A stretch of 13,141 nt of DNA from an uncultured Gemmatimonadota bacterium (GCA_946479015.1 CAMLEQ010000054.1:1-13141), one strand, 5' to 3'. Positions 7,147-13,141 are shown, counted from the stretch's first letter. The notes: a model not told the origin generated them from the letters alone. Made by a program: numbers and translations.

Positions 7147-10080
7147 TCATGGTGGATCCGGATTCGTGACGTCGGCACGGTTGCCGAGCGCCGCGCCCCG
7201 CTCCAGACCCGTGATGCGGATCGTCGCGTCCTTCGCCTGCCGCCAGTAGCGCAGCAGCACATCCATCGCCGCCGCTTCCACTCCCTTCGTATCGGCGCCG
7301 GTGATGACCAATCGTTGCGCGCCCCGCGCATCGTCGCGCAGCAGCACCAGCCCCGTTCCCGCGGCCGGCGCGGTCCCTCCCGATCGCGCCCCCGCCCCCG
7401 CCCCCGCGCTCGCCATCGCCGGCCCGATCATGGGGTTCGATGCGCTCGTCCCCACGAGCACCAGCGCGCCGCGCCGCGCGAGCGAGTCGGGAAGGTCCGC
7501 GGTGCTCGACAGCCACACCGGCTTCCCCGTCGCCGCCGGGAGGGTGTTCGCCAGCATGTCCGCCATCTCCATCTCGCGCTTCGGCGCGTCGGCGCCGAAC
7601 GCCACGGCGAGGGGGCGCGTCCAGTCGAGGCGCGCGGGGGTGGAGTCTCCCTGCGGATAGCTCACCCGGCCGGCGAGCACCGGCGCGGGGTCGAAGGTGG
7701 GCGCGCCGGGGTGCGACACGATCCCCCACCCCCACGCGGTGCCGCCGCCATACGACACGGCGAGGAAGTGGTGATACGTCCCCGGCGCGGCCCCCGCGGG
7801 AAGTCGAAGCACGAGCCGCCCGCGCACGGTGTCCCCCGGCGCCACGGTCACGCGGGCCGGCGTCGCGAGGCGCGACTCCACCCCGCCGTACGCCTCCGCC
7901 CGCAGCGACAGCTCCTGCCGCGCGCCGGTGCGGTTCACGATGTGGAAGCCCGCGACCGCGCTGTCGGCATCGAGCGTCGCCTCGTCGATCGTCACGGGGA
8001 GCACGCGCACCGGCGCGTCCGCCCGCGCGTAGCGACGGATCTCGGCCATGAACTCCAGCGCCTCGGGCTTCGGGCGCCGGTCGAGCATGAGCGGCTCGTA
8101 GTGCCGCACGCCGCTCCGGCCGATGGAGGGATTCACCCCCATCGTCTCCTGGAACTGGAAGAGGAAGAACTCGGGGATCGCGCGCGGCGCGAGCATCGCG
8201 TCGTACACGGAGTCCACCATCACCCGCCGCGCGGGGGGAGAGAGCCGCGTCAGCTCCTTCCAGTTGAACTCCCCGAGCGTCACCCCCTTGCCGAGGCTCG
8301 CCGCGTACCCCGCGTCGGCCAGCGCGTGCGACGAGAGCGCCTCCATCCACTCGGGGCCGTGCTTGTACACGTGCACCCCCACGCGGTCGAAGGGCACGCC
8401 GAGCGCGCGCAGCCGCTCGAACATCCCGTCGTTCCCCGCCGACGTGAGGTACGCCTGCACGTTCGGGTCGGCGCGGTGCGCCGTGCGGTACAGCGACGTC
8501 CACCGCTCCGGCTCCCCCGGGTGGATGCCGGGGATCAGGATCTCGTTCTCGATCTCGTAGCGCCGCACCACGTCGGGGTAGCGCCCGAGGATCGTCGACA
8601 CCCACTCCGGCGGCCCCTCGGTGTCGAGCAGGATCTTCAACCCGAGAGAGCGCGCTTCCCCCACGTAGAAATCGAGGAACGCGAGCGCGTCGGCGCGCGG
8701 CATCCCCTGGAGCAGCTCGAGGTGGTGCAGCCGCACCCAGTCGAACCCCATCGCGCGGATGATGTGCAGGTCGGTGCGCATCCTCGGCGCGAGCTCTCGC
8801 CAGTGCTTCCACAGCACGGGGGAGAAGGCCCAGAAGGTCTCGCGGTCGAGCCCCGGCGTGCGGTAGAAGTCGAAGTTCTCGGTGAAGGTGGAGTACGGGA
8901 AATAGCTCACCCCGAACTCCACCGCCGGGACGCCGATGTCCACCACCGTGCCCGCGCCGTCGCGCCGCGCCATCCGGTAGCCGGCGAAGCCGAGGAGCTG
9001 CGCGTTCTCCCAGCCGCGCGCGGGCGCGTCGGCGAGGGCGAGGCGCCAGGAGAGATTCACCGAGTCGCCGCGCGCGATCGGCGCGTACGGCGTCACGGGC
9101 TTGTACCCCTTCGTCTTCTGGTGCCGGTTCGGCCCCGCCACCTCGGAGATGAGCCACATGCGGTCGCCGTCGCGCCGCGCGCGCTCCCACACGTACAGGT
9201 GGCTCCCCACCTGCCACGCGCTGTCGCGCCGCACGGTGGGCGCGGGGGTGAAGCCGCTCGTGGCCACCATGCGCACGCCGCCGCTCCGCCAGCTCGCCCA
9301 GTCCACGCCGCGGGTGTACGCGAAGTCCTTCGCCCACGTGTCGGGGGAGTCGGCGCCGTCCAGCACCCGGCCGTTGAAGCGGAGGCGCGCGTCGGCGATC
9401 CCGCCGGGGAGCGTGAGCCGCCGCACGAGCGCCACGTACGCGGGCGCGGAGTCGGCGGCCACGCGCTCCACGCGCGCGCGCACGTCGACCCAGCCGCCGC
9501 CGTAGGGGGCGAGGGTGAGCGCCACGCGGAAGCCGTCGCTCGTCGCATCGCCGTGCACGGTGCCGTCGGCCGCCGGCGTCCACCGGACGTCGAGCGGACG
9601 GAACGCGGACGCCACGCTCTCCGGGCCCGCGCTCGTGCCGGGGATCACCACCAGCCCGAGCTCGAGGGTGCCGAGCGATGCGCCCTTCCACGCGAGGTCG
9701 ATGGCGCCGCCGTGCCTGACGAGGGAGAGCGGGCCGGCGGCGAAGGGATCGCCGTGCGCGGCGCCGTCGCGGCGCAGCGCCACCTGTCCGCCGGCGGGGA
9801 GCGAGACCACCACGCGCGCGTGGCCGCCGGCGACGATGCCGGCTGCGTCGGTGCCGTGGTACGCGCCGTCGGGGAGCTCGGTGGAGAACTCCACCGGCCC
9901 CGCGTACGGCAGCTCGTGGTTGTCGTGGATCTCGATCGCGGCGGCGCCGGCGGTGGAGGCCGGCGGCGCGGGAGTGGCCCGCGAGTCTGGTGCCGGTCGC
10001 GATGCGGCGCAGCCGAGCGCGAGGAGCGCGGCGAGCGACTGCGCGGCGAGCGGCGACCGGCGGGGAACCTTCACTGTCAC
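7147..10080 (-). CDS. Large lipoprotein with clan GH-A-type glycosidase barrel, family unassigned
   Basis: A 977-aa predicted lipoprotein. The signal peptide (MTVKVPRRSPLAAQSLAALL) ends at a lipobox-like ALGC with C24. Residues about 35-420 look like beta-rich domains (ELPYAGPVEFSTELPDG near the start, LPGGIADARLRFNGRVLDG later). Residues about 430-650 form a TIM barrel of clan GH-A style: IIRAMGFDWVRLHH, GLKILLDTEGPPEW, the acid/base motif EIENE with N512-E513, GVHVYKHGPEW, the nucleophile candidate E604 in TLGEFNWK, and FFLFQFQE. Two glutamates 91 residues apart suit a retaining hydrolase. A beta-sandwich follows (about 690-800), then an alpha/beta domain (about 830-965) with VLVGTSASNP and LVITGADTKGVEAAA, interrupted by an Ala/Gly-rich stretch encoded by a GCCCCC triplication at 7388-7405. 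I do not recognise the family; GH5, GH39 and GH2 barrels are distant comparisons. The GTG start at 10080 is chosen over the ATG at 10161, which lies inside the regulator gene. Confidence 0.88.
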   Translation of the reverse strand: MTVKVPRRSPLAAQSLAALLALGCAASRPAPDSRATPAPPASTAGAAAIEIHDNHELPYAGPVEFSTELPDGAYHGTDAAGIVAGGHARVVVSLPAGGQVALRRDGAAHGDPFAAGPLSLVRHGGAIDLAWKGASLGTLELGLVVIPGTSAGPESVASAFRPLDVRWTPAADGTVHGDATSDGFRVALTLAPYGGGWVDVRARVERVAADSAPAYVALVRRLTLPGGIADARLRFNGRVLDGADSPDTWAKDFAYTRGVDWASWRSGGVRMVATSGFTPAPTVRRDSAWQVGSHLYVWERARRDGDRMWLISEVAGPNRHQKTKGYKPVTPYAPIARGDSVNLSWRLALADAPARGWENAQLLGFAGYRMARRDGAGTVVDIGVPAVEFGVSYFPYSTFTENFDFYRTPGLDRETFWAFSPVLWKHWRELAPRMRTDLHIIRAMGFDWVRLHHLELLQGMPRADALAFLDFYVGEARSLGLKILLDTEGPPEWVSTILGRYPDVVRRYEIENEILIPGIHPGEPERWTSLYRTAHRADPNVQAYLTSAGNDGMFERLRALGVPFDRVGVHVYKHGPEWMEALSSHALADAGYAASLGKGVTLGEFNWKELTRLSPPARRVMVDSVYDAMLAPRAIPEFFLFQFQETMGVNPSIGRSGVRHYEPLMLDRRPKPEALEFMAEIRRYARADAPVRVLPVTIDEATLDADSAVAGFHIVNRTGARQELSLRAEAYGGVESRLATPARVTVAPGDTVRGRLVLRLPAGAAPGTYHHFLAVSYGGGTAWGWGIVSHPGAPTFDPAPVLAGRVSYPQGDSTPARLDWTRPLAVAFGADAPKREMEMADMLANTLPAATGKPVWLSSTADLPDSLARRGALVLVGTSASNPMIGPAMASAGAGAGARSGGTAPAAGTGLVLLRDDARGAQRLVITGADTKGVEAAAMDVLLRYWRQAKDATIRITGLERGAALGNRADVTNPDPP

Positions 10081-10087
10081 TTCACGT

Positions 10088-10094
10088 CTTCCCC
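10088..10094 (-). promoter_or_regulatory. Ribosome binding site for the GH-A lipoprotein gene
   Basis: On the minus strand GGGGAAG lies 7 nt before the GTG at 10080. It is the clearest Shine-Dalgarno of the locus and fixes the GTG start, which yields a proper lipoprotein signal peptide; the longer frame to 10161 would overlap the regulator's coding end and bury the signal. Confidence 0.6.
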
Positions 10095-10130
10095 GTGGGT
10101 TGGCCGGGGCTCGATCCGCGCGCGTCACGG

Positions 10131-10859
10131 TCAGAGCACCGGGGTCTCGTTCGGGTCCCACCGCAGCAGCACCAGCCGAACCCCTTCCAGGTGCGCGCGC
10201 ATGCGGTCTGCGGCGAGCGTCGCGTCCTTCCGCCGGAGCGCGTCCAGGATCTCGAGGTGCTCGGCGTGGTCCTTCTCGCGGGAGCCGTAGATGTCGAGGA
10301 TCACTCGCTGCTCGCGCTGGAAGAGGTTGGAGAGCACCTCGAGCAGCTGCGCCATCACCGCGTTGCCGGAGGCGAGCGCGATGAGGCGGTGGAAGGTCAT
10401 GTTCGCGGAGTTGAGCACCGTGTTGTCGCCCAGGTTCTCACTCGCGGTGGTGAGCGTCTGGCGCATCCCATCGAGGTGCTCGGGGGTGGCGTTCAGGGCG
10501 GCGAGCGCCGCGGACTGGACCTCGATCGCCATGCGCGCCTCGATGAGATCGACGAGGAGCTTCTTCGAGACCGAGGCGCCGATGATGGGATTGGAGACGA
10601 GGAGGGCGTTGATCCCCTTCCCCACGTAGACGCCGGATCCGTGGCGGATCTCGACGATGCCGAGGGTCTCGAGTTTGCGGAGCGCCTCGCGGAGGGTGGG
10701 GTGGCCGACGCCGAAGCGGCGGGCCATCTCGTTGATGGCCGGCAGCCTGTCGCCCGGCTGGTAGCGCTCGTTGCGGATGAGCTGATCCACCCGCTGGGCG
10801 AGATCATCCGACAGGCTCTGTCTGAGGACCGGCTCGAACGCGTTGGCCATGGTCACCAT
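10131..10859 (-). CDS. FadR-subfamily GntR transcriptional regulator
   Basis: A 242-aa cytoplasmic DNA-binding protein and the first gene of the operon. Residues about 15-80 are a GntR winged helix: LRQSLSDDLAQRVDQLIRNE, the PGDRLPAINEMARRFGV helix-turn-helix, HPTLREALRKLETLGIVEIRHGSGVYV. Residues about 95-230 are the helical FCD effector domain with NMTFH (N153 to H157), H201 and H223. In metal-binding FCD proteins the first of these positions is usually Asp; here it is Asn, so metal or ligand binding may differ. FCD regulators of this kind often sense sugar acids or other small carboxylates and repress until the ligand binds. The gene probably represses its own operon through the dyad 59 bp upstream. 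ATG at 10859 is given as start; ATG at 10850, preceded by GGATGGTGA, is equally possible and would remove three residues. Confidence 0.95.
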   Translation of the reverse strand: MVTMANAFEPVLRQSLSDDLAQRVDQLIRNERYQPGDRLPAINEMARRFGVGHPTLREALRKLETLGIVEIRHGSGVYVGKGINALLVSNPIIGASVSKKLLVDLIEARMAIEVQSAALAALNATPEHLDGMRQTLTTASENLGDNTVLNSANMTFHRLIALASGNAVMAQLLEVLSNLFQREQRVILDIYGSREKDHAEHLEILDALRRKDATLAADRMRAHLEGVRLVLLRWDPNETPVL

Positions 10860-10914
10860 CCACTTGGTTGGGGCGTTCCCGCCGGCTCATCGGTGCTGCT
10901 GGCGAACCAGTGAG

Positions 10915-10930
10915 ATAAAGTCATAAAGTC
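10915..10930. repeat. Tandem 8-bp direct repeat ATAAAGTC x2
   Basis: Two exact head-to-tail copies, 10915-10922 and 10923-10930, overlapping the left arm and spacer of the dyad. The doubling offers two alternative left half-sites for the single right half-site, which may let two dimers compete or bind cooperatively. Confidence 0.7.
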
Positions 10931-10942
10931 GTATTATGACTT
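10918..10942. promoter_or_regulatory. Candidate operator: perfect 9-bp-arm inverted repeat
   Basis: Arms AAGTCATAA (10918-10926) and TTATGACTT (10934-10942) are exact reverse complements around a 7-nt spacer. A second, shorter dyad nests in it: AAGTC at 10926-10930 with GACTT at 10938-10942. The element is conspicuously AT-rich in a GC-rich setting, lies between divergent genes, and covers about +1 to +25 of the predicted regulator promoter. That is the expected place for an autorepression site of the GntR protein. It does not resemble the E. coli FadR consensus (TGGTNNNACCA type). Confidence 0.72.
10932..10937 (+). promoter_or_regulatory. Possible -10 box for the divergent propeller lipoprotein gene
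   Basis: TATTAT differs from TATAAT at one position and lies within the dyad, about 88 nt before the ATG at 11026. No convincing -35 is seen at 16-18 nt, so activation or a different sigma factor may be involved. If real, the operator would occlude this promoter too. Confidence 0.25.
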
Positions 10943-10948
10943 GCGCCG

Positions 10949-10977
10949 AGGTTAAGACCGGGTTCACCTGCTGTCAA
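10949..10977 (-). promoter_or_regulatory. Predicted sigma-70 promoter for the gntR-led operon
   Basis: On the minus strand a perfect TTGACA (10977-10972) is followed after exactly 17 nt by TAACCT (10954-10949), which keeps the key TA...T positions of a -10 box. Transcription would start near 10942, at the edge of the dyad, leaving an about 83-nt leader before the regulator's ATG. An alternative -10 (CATAAT, 10938-10933) inside the dyad has no matching -35. Confidence 0.55.
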
Positions 10978-11025
10978 GAGCGAATTTAGCGGACGGATCT
11001 TTGGCGAGCCTCCACCCCGAGCCTC

Positions 11026-12387
11026 ATGCGACCCATTCTCGTCATCGTTGTCGCGCTCCTCGCCGCCTGCGCGCGCGCGCCGGCGGGCGCGCGAGGGGCG
11101 GCAGCGGCGCCGGCCCCCACGTCGTGGACGCTCGGCGCCGAGCCCATCACGCGCCCCGGCTACCGCAACGAGACCACCATCGCCATCGATCCCGCGCGGC
11201 CGAGCCGGGTGGTGGCGGCGTGGCAGATCCCGGCCACCGTGGGGTGGTCCGAGGATGGGGGGCTCACGTGGAGCTCGCGCTTCCTCCCCGAGGTGGCGCG
11301 CTGGCAGCTTTCCGGCGATCCCGTGGTGGCCGTGGACGCGGACGGGCACGCGTACGCGATGTACATCGCCTTCGACCGCCCGGAGGACTACGACACCCTC
11401 GGGCGGGCCGCGCACCGGAACGGGATCTTCATCAACCGGTCCGACGATGGAGGGCGGAGCTGGCGCGCGACTCCCACCGCCGTGATCGAGCAGCCCGAGC
11501 GTCCCGGCATCCCCTTCGAGGACAAGCCCGCGTTCGGGGTGGACCGGTCCAGCGATCGCGCGCGGCGCGGCGCCGTGTACGCCGCGTGGACCGAGTTCCG
11601 GCGGCGAGAGTCGGTGATCCTCTTCGCGCGCTCCACCGACGGCGCGCGTACCTTCTCCGCGCCCATCGAGATCAGCGACCGCGCGGGGAGCCCCAAGGAC
11701 AGCGTGGGCGCGGACGAGGGGACCGACGTCGAGGTCGCCCCCGACGGCACCGTGTACGTGGTGTGGAGCGACTCCACCGGCGTGCTGATCGACCGCTCCG
11801 CCGACGGCGGGCGCACCTTCGGCGCGGACGTGCGCATCGCTCGCACTCCGGACATCGTGTTCGGCGTTCCCGGGGTGGAGCGCGCGAACGGCTATCCGTC
11901 GCTGGAGATCGACCCGCGCTCGGGGCGGTTGTACGTGGCGTGGGTGGACGTGCGGCGCGGTCCGCCGGAGCCGTTCCTTTCCTATTCCGATGATGGCGGG
12001 CGCACGTGGAGCGCGCCGGCGCCCGTGGGTGCGCGGGAGGGGGACGCGCGCCCCCGCTTCTTCGCCTGGCTGACGGTGGACCCGCTCACGGGGCTGGTGG
12101 CGCTGGGCTACTACCGCGGCGCGGACGAGACGCACCTCGAGTACGTGCTCGCGACCTCCGGCGACGGCGGGCGCACGTTCACCGAGCGACCGTGGAGCGC
12201 GCGGCCGTTCGCGCCGCGCGGCGAGTTCCTCGGCGACTACACGGGCATCGACGCGCTCGGCGGCACGATCGTGTCCGCGTGGACGGAGGTCGCCGCTCCC
12301 GACTCGGGCACGGTGCTCGGCCTGGCGCGTCCGCACGGGCGCATCGTGATCGGCCGCGCGGTGGCGGAGGGCACGCCGTCGCCGTAG
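11026..12387 (+). CDS. Sialidase-like six-bladed beta-propeller lipoprotein (BNR/Asp-box repeats)
   Basis: A 453-aa lipoprotein: MRPILVIVVALLAAC gives a short signal peptide with lipobox LAAC and lipidated C15. Six Asp-boxes (S-x-D-x-G-x-T-W/F pattern) lie at residues 75-82, 139-146, 203-210, 258-265, 321-328 and 378-385, spaced 53-64 residues apart, as expected for a six-bladed sialidase-type propeller. The canonical sialidase FRIP/YRIP motif is absent; the equivalent place reads GYRNETTIAID, so true neuraminidase activity is doubtful and other glycan hydrolysis, lyase or binding roles are possible. It is transcribed away from the regulator and shares its operator region, which ties it to the same glycan system. 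No Shine-Dalgarno is evident before the ATG; the start is chosen because it produces the lipoprotein signal. Stop is TAG at 12385. Confidence 0.9.
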   Translation: MRPILVIVVALLAACARAPAGARGAAAAPAPTSWTLGAEPITRPGYRNETTIAIDPARPSRVVAAWQIPATVGWSEDGGLTWSSRFLPEVARWQLSGDPVVAVDADGHAYAMYIAFDRPEDYDTLGRAAHRNGIFINRSDDGGRSWRATPTAVIEQPERPGIPFEDKPAFGVDRSSDRARRGAVYAAWTEFRRRESVILFARSTDGARTFSAPIEISDRAGSPKDSVGADEGTDVEVAPDGTVYVVWSDSTGVLIDRSADGGRTFGADVRIARTPDIVFGVPGVERANGYPSLEIDPRSGRLYVAWVDVRRGPPEPFLSYSDDGGRTWSAPAPVGAREGDARPRFFAWLTVDPLTGLVALGYYRGADETHLEYVLATSGDGGRTFTERPWSARPFAPRGEFLGDYTGIDALGGTIVSAWTEVAAPDSGTVLGLARPHGRIVIGRAVAEGTPSP

Positions 12388-12427
12388 CGCGGCGGATCCC
12401 GGCGGCTCCTCGTGCTGGCGGGGCGTG

Positions 12428-12523
12428 GGCCGTGGCGGGCTCCGTGGCCTGGCGAGGCGGCGGCCGTGGTGGGCTCCGTGGGCTGGCGGCGGCCGTGGCC
12501 GTGGTGGGCTCCGTGGACTGGCG
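12428..12523. repeat. Three imperfect 27-bp direct repeats
   Basis: Copies at 12428-12454, 12462-12488 and 12497-12523 share the core GGCCGTGG-GGGCTCCGTGG-CTGGCG; they differ at two or three positions. The period is 34-35 bp, not a multiple of three, so it does not encode a protein repeat. It starts 41 bp after the propeller gene's stop. Origin is unknown; replication slippage in GC-rich DNA is the simplest explanation. Confidence 0.75.
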
Positions 12524-12567
12524 TGACGCGGGGGTGTGGCTCTGGCGGCGTCGCGCTTACACGCTGC

Positions 12568-12635
12568 GAGCCTCCCCGGGCGCCAGACCCTACTACCGCC
12601 GGATCGGCATCTCTCGTCGGCGCCCGGGGAGTCTC
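12568..12635. repeat. Long perfect inverted repeat with 34-nt loop
   Basis: CTCCCCGGGCGCC (12572-12584) is the exact reverse complement of GGCGCCCGGGGAG (12619-12631); after one mismatch three further pairs (GAG/CTC) extend it to 12568 and 12635. The loop holds a small GCCG-GAT-CGGC hairpin (12598-12608). A 7-bp repeat TCTGGCG/CGCCAGA (12541-12547, 12581-12587) overlaps the left arm and would compete with it. No T-run follows, so it is not a classical intrinsic terminator. Confidence 0.65.
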
Positions 12636-12800
12636 TTGCTACGCGCGGACGCCGCCGTCGCCACACCCCCGCGCCCCGCCCCGACGCTCCGTGACGGCCG
12701 CTCGGGCCAGCCACGCAGCGCCGGCCCCGCGCGCCGCGCCCCGCGGCGGCCACGCGGCGCCGCAGCGGGGCCGCGCCGGGGATCGCACCCCAACGCCTAT

Positions 12801-12828
12801 GGAGCCCGGCCCCACCGGGCGGGGCTCC
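12801..12828. terminator. Terminator-like hairpin between convergent genes
   Basis: GGAGCCC pairs with GGGCTCC (7 bp), then one G/G mismatch, then GCCC/GGGC (4 bp) around a CACC loop. It lies 30 nt past the stop of the DivIVA-like gene on the minus strand. Neither side has a proper U-tract, which matches the I-shaped, U-less terminators common in high-GC Actinobacteria. It may serve either or both converging transcripts. Confidence 0.55.
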
Positions 12829-12858
12829 TCTACGTCGACTACCGAAGGACGGGGGTGA

Positions 12859-13141
12859 TCAGCTCTCGTCCTCGTCGATCAGGAAGCCGCGCATCGGCTG
12901 GCGCGGCGTGGTGGCCGCGGGCCGGGCAGCCGCCGAACGTGGGCCGTTGGAGAGGTTGTCCCCCTCGGCGTTGGTCTCCAGCTGGCGCAGCTGACCCTCG
13001 AGGAAGCTCTTCAGGCGGCTGCGGTACTCCCGCTCGAACTGACGGAGCTGGTCCAGCTGGGTCTCCAGCGCGGTCCGCTGCGTCTCCAGGACCCCGATGA
13101 TCGAACGGTGCTTGTCCTGGGCGTCGCGCTCGAGGGCGTCG
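12859..13141 (-). CDS. DivIVA/Wag31-type coiled-coil protein, C-terminal fragment cut by window edge
   Basis: The last 93 residues of a protein whose N-terminus lies beyond the right edge; the stop is TGA at 12861-12859. The visible part begins in a heptad-like coiled coil (DALERDAQDKHRSI, VLETQRTALETQLDQLRQ), reaches the signature FEREYRSRLKSFLEGQL (visible residues 35-51), and ends in a variable Ala/Pro-rich tail with an acidic finish (IDEDES). The signature is that of actinobacterial DivIVA (Wag31 of mycobacteria, DivIVA of Streptomyces), a polar scaffold for cell-wall growth. The membrane-binding N-terminal DivIVA domain is not in view, so the assignment rests on this motif and the coiled coil. 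It is convergent with the propeller gene and has no functional link to the glycan locus. Its taxonomic flavour disagrees with the rest of the window. Confidence 0.82.
   Translation of the reverse strand, partial: DALERDAQDKHRSIIGVLETQRTALETQLDQLRQFEREYRSRLKSFLEGQLRQLETNAEGDNLSNGPRSAAARPAATTPRQPMRGFLIDEDES

Larger units (their letters stand above)
12388..12858. other. Long GC-rich intergenic region between convergent genes
   Basis: About 470 bp with no credible gene: open frames across it encode only Arg/Ala/Pro/Gly-rich shadow peptides with no recognisable motif. It contains the 27-bp repeats, the inverted repeat and the terminator hairpin listed separately, plus a weaker GCCCCGC/GCGGGGC hairpin (12738-12744 with 12765-12771). 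The taxonomic signal changes between its two ends. Confidence 0.6.

Noticed and set aside
7074..7331. Upstream extension of susC to 7331
   Set aside because: The added residues shadow the preceding gene and would place a charged segment before the signal peptide.
10081..10161. Upstream extension of the GH-A gene to the ATG at 10161
   Set aside because: It would overlap the regulator's coding end by 31 bp and put 27 extra residues before the lipoprotein signal; the GTG at 10080 has a good Shine-Dalgarno.
7315..10290. A 991-codon plus-strand open frame opposite the GH-A lipoprotein gene
   Set aside because: No motif or signal is seen; the minus-strand frame has a signal peptide and barrel motifs.
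12428..12523. CRISPR array
   Set aside because: The units are only three, imperfect, and separated by 7-8 nt, far too short for spacers.
12541..12640. tRNA or other structured RNA gene
   Set aside because: The stems do not form a cloverleaf, no T-loop (GGTTCRA) motif or CCA end is present, and no known RNA motif was recognised.
10921..12753. A 610-codon minus-strand open frame opposite the propeller gene
   Set aside because: It runs over the operator and promoter region and has no recognisable domain, while the plus strand encodes six Asp-boxes in register.
12006..13100. A plus-strand 364-codon frame through the intergenic region and opposite the DivIVA-like gene
   Set aside because: It starts inside the propeller gene in another frame, crosses repeats with a period not divisible by three, and opposes a recognised coiled-coil gene.

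Overview
This high-GC window reads almost throughout as a Gram-negative, outer-membrane (diderm) polysaccharide utilization locus. It has a SusC/SusD pair, three lipoproteins or secreted enzymes with typical signal peptides, and very GC-rich third codon positions. SusC/SusD requires a TonB-type outer membrane. Together with the GC content and the style of the signal peptides (SusC mature end close to AQQ), this suggests Gemmatimonadota or a similar high-GC phylum rather than Bacteroides. That assignment is an inference, not a measurement.

Layout. Six genes run on the minus strand from about 10859 down to the left edge: a FadR-type GntR regulator, a large lipoprotein with a clan GH-A-like barrel (977 aa), SusC (983 aa), SusD (537 aa), a DUF4838 secreted protein (663 aa), and the N-terminal part of a GH2 glycosidase cut by the window edge. 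Spacings are 50, 48-73, 55, -1 (TGATG) and 7 bp, so they probably form one operon. Diverging from the regulator on the plus strand is a 453-aa lipoprotein with six Asp-box (BNR) repeats, a sialidase-like beta-propeller. The 166-bp divergent gap holds a perfect 9-bp-arm dyad with an embedded 8-bp direct repeat. The dyad sits right at the predicted start of a TTGACA-17-TAACCT promoter for the regulator, so an autoregulated operator that also controls the divergent gene is likely.

How the genes would work together: the surface lipoproteins and SusD capture and trim a glycan, SusC imports the oligosaccharide, and the periplasmic or surface GH2 and DUF4838 enzymes finish it. A FadR/GntR repressor would sense an intracellular sugar or sugar acid. 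The substrate cannot be read from the sequence.

The right end is different. After the propeller gene there is a 471-bp extremely GC-rich non-coding stretch with a 27-bp imperfect repeat (three copies), a 13-bp perfect inverted repeat and a terminator-like hairpin. Then comes, convergently, the C-terminus of a DivIVA/Wag31-type coiled-coil protein whose FEREYRSRLKSFLEGQL motif is characteristic of Actinobacteria. An actinobacterial polar-growth gene next to a SusCD locus points to a chimeric contig, a transfer junction, or an unusual lineage, and is the main anomaly of the window.
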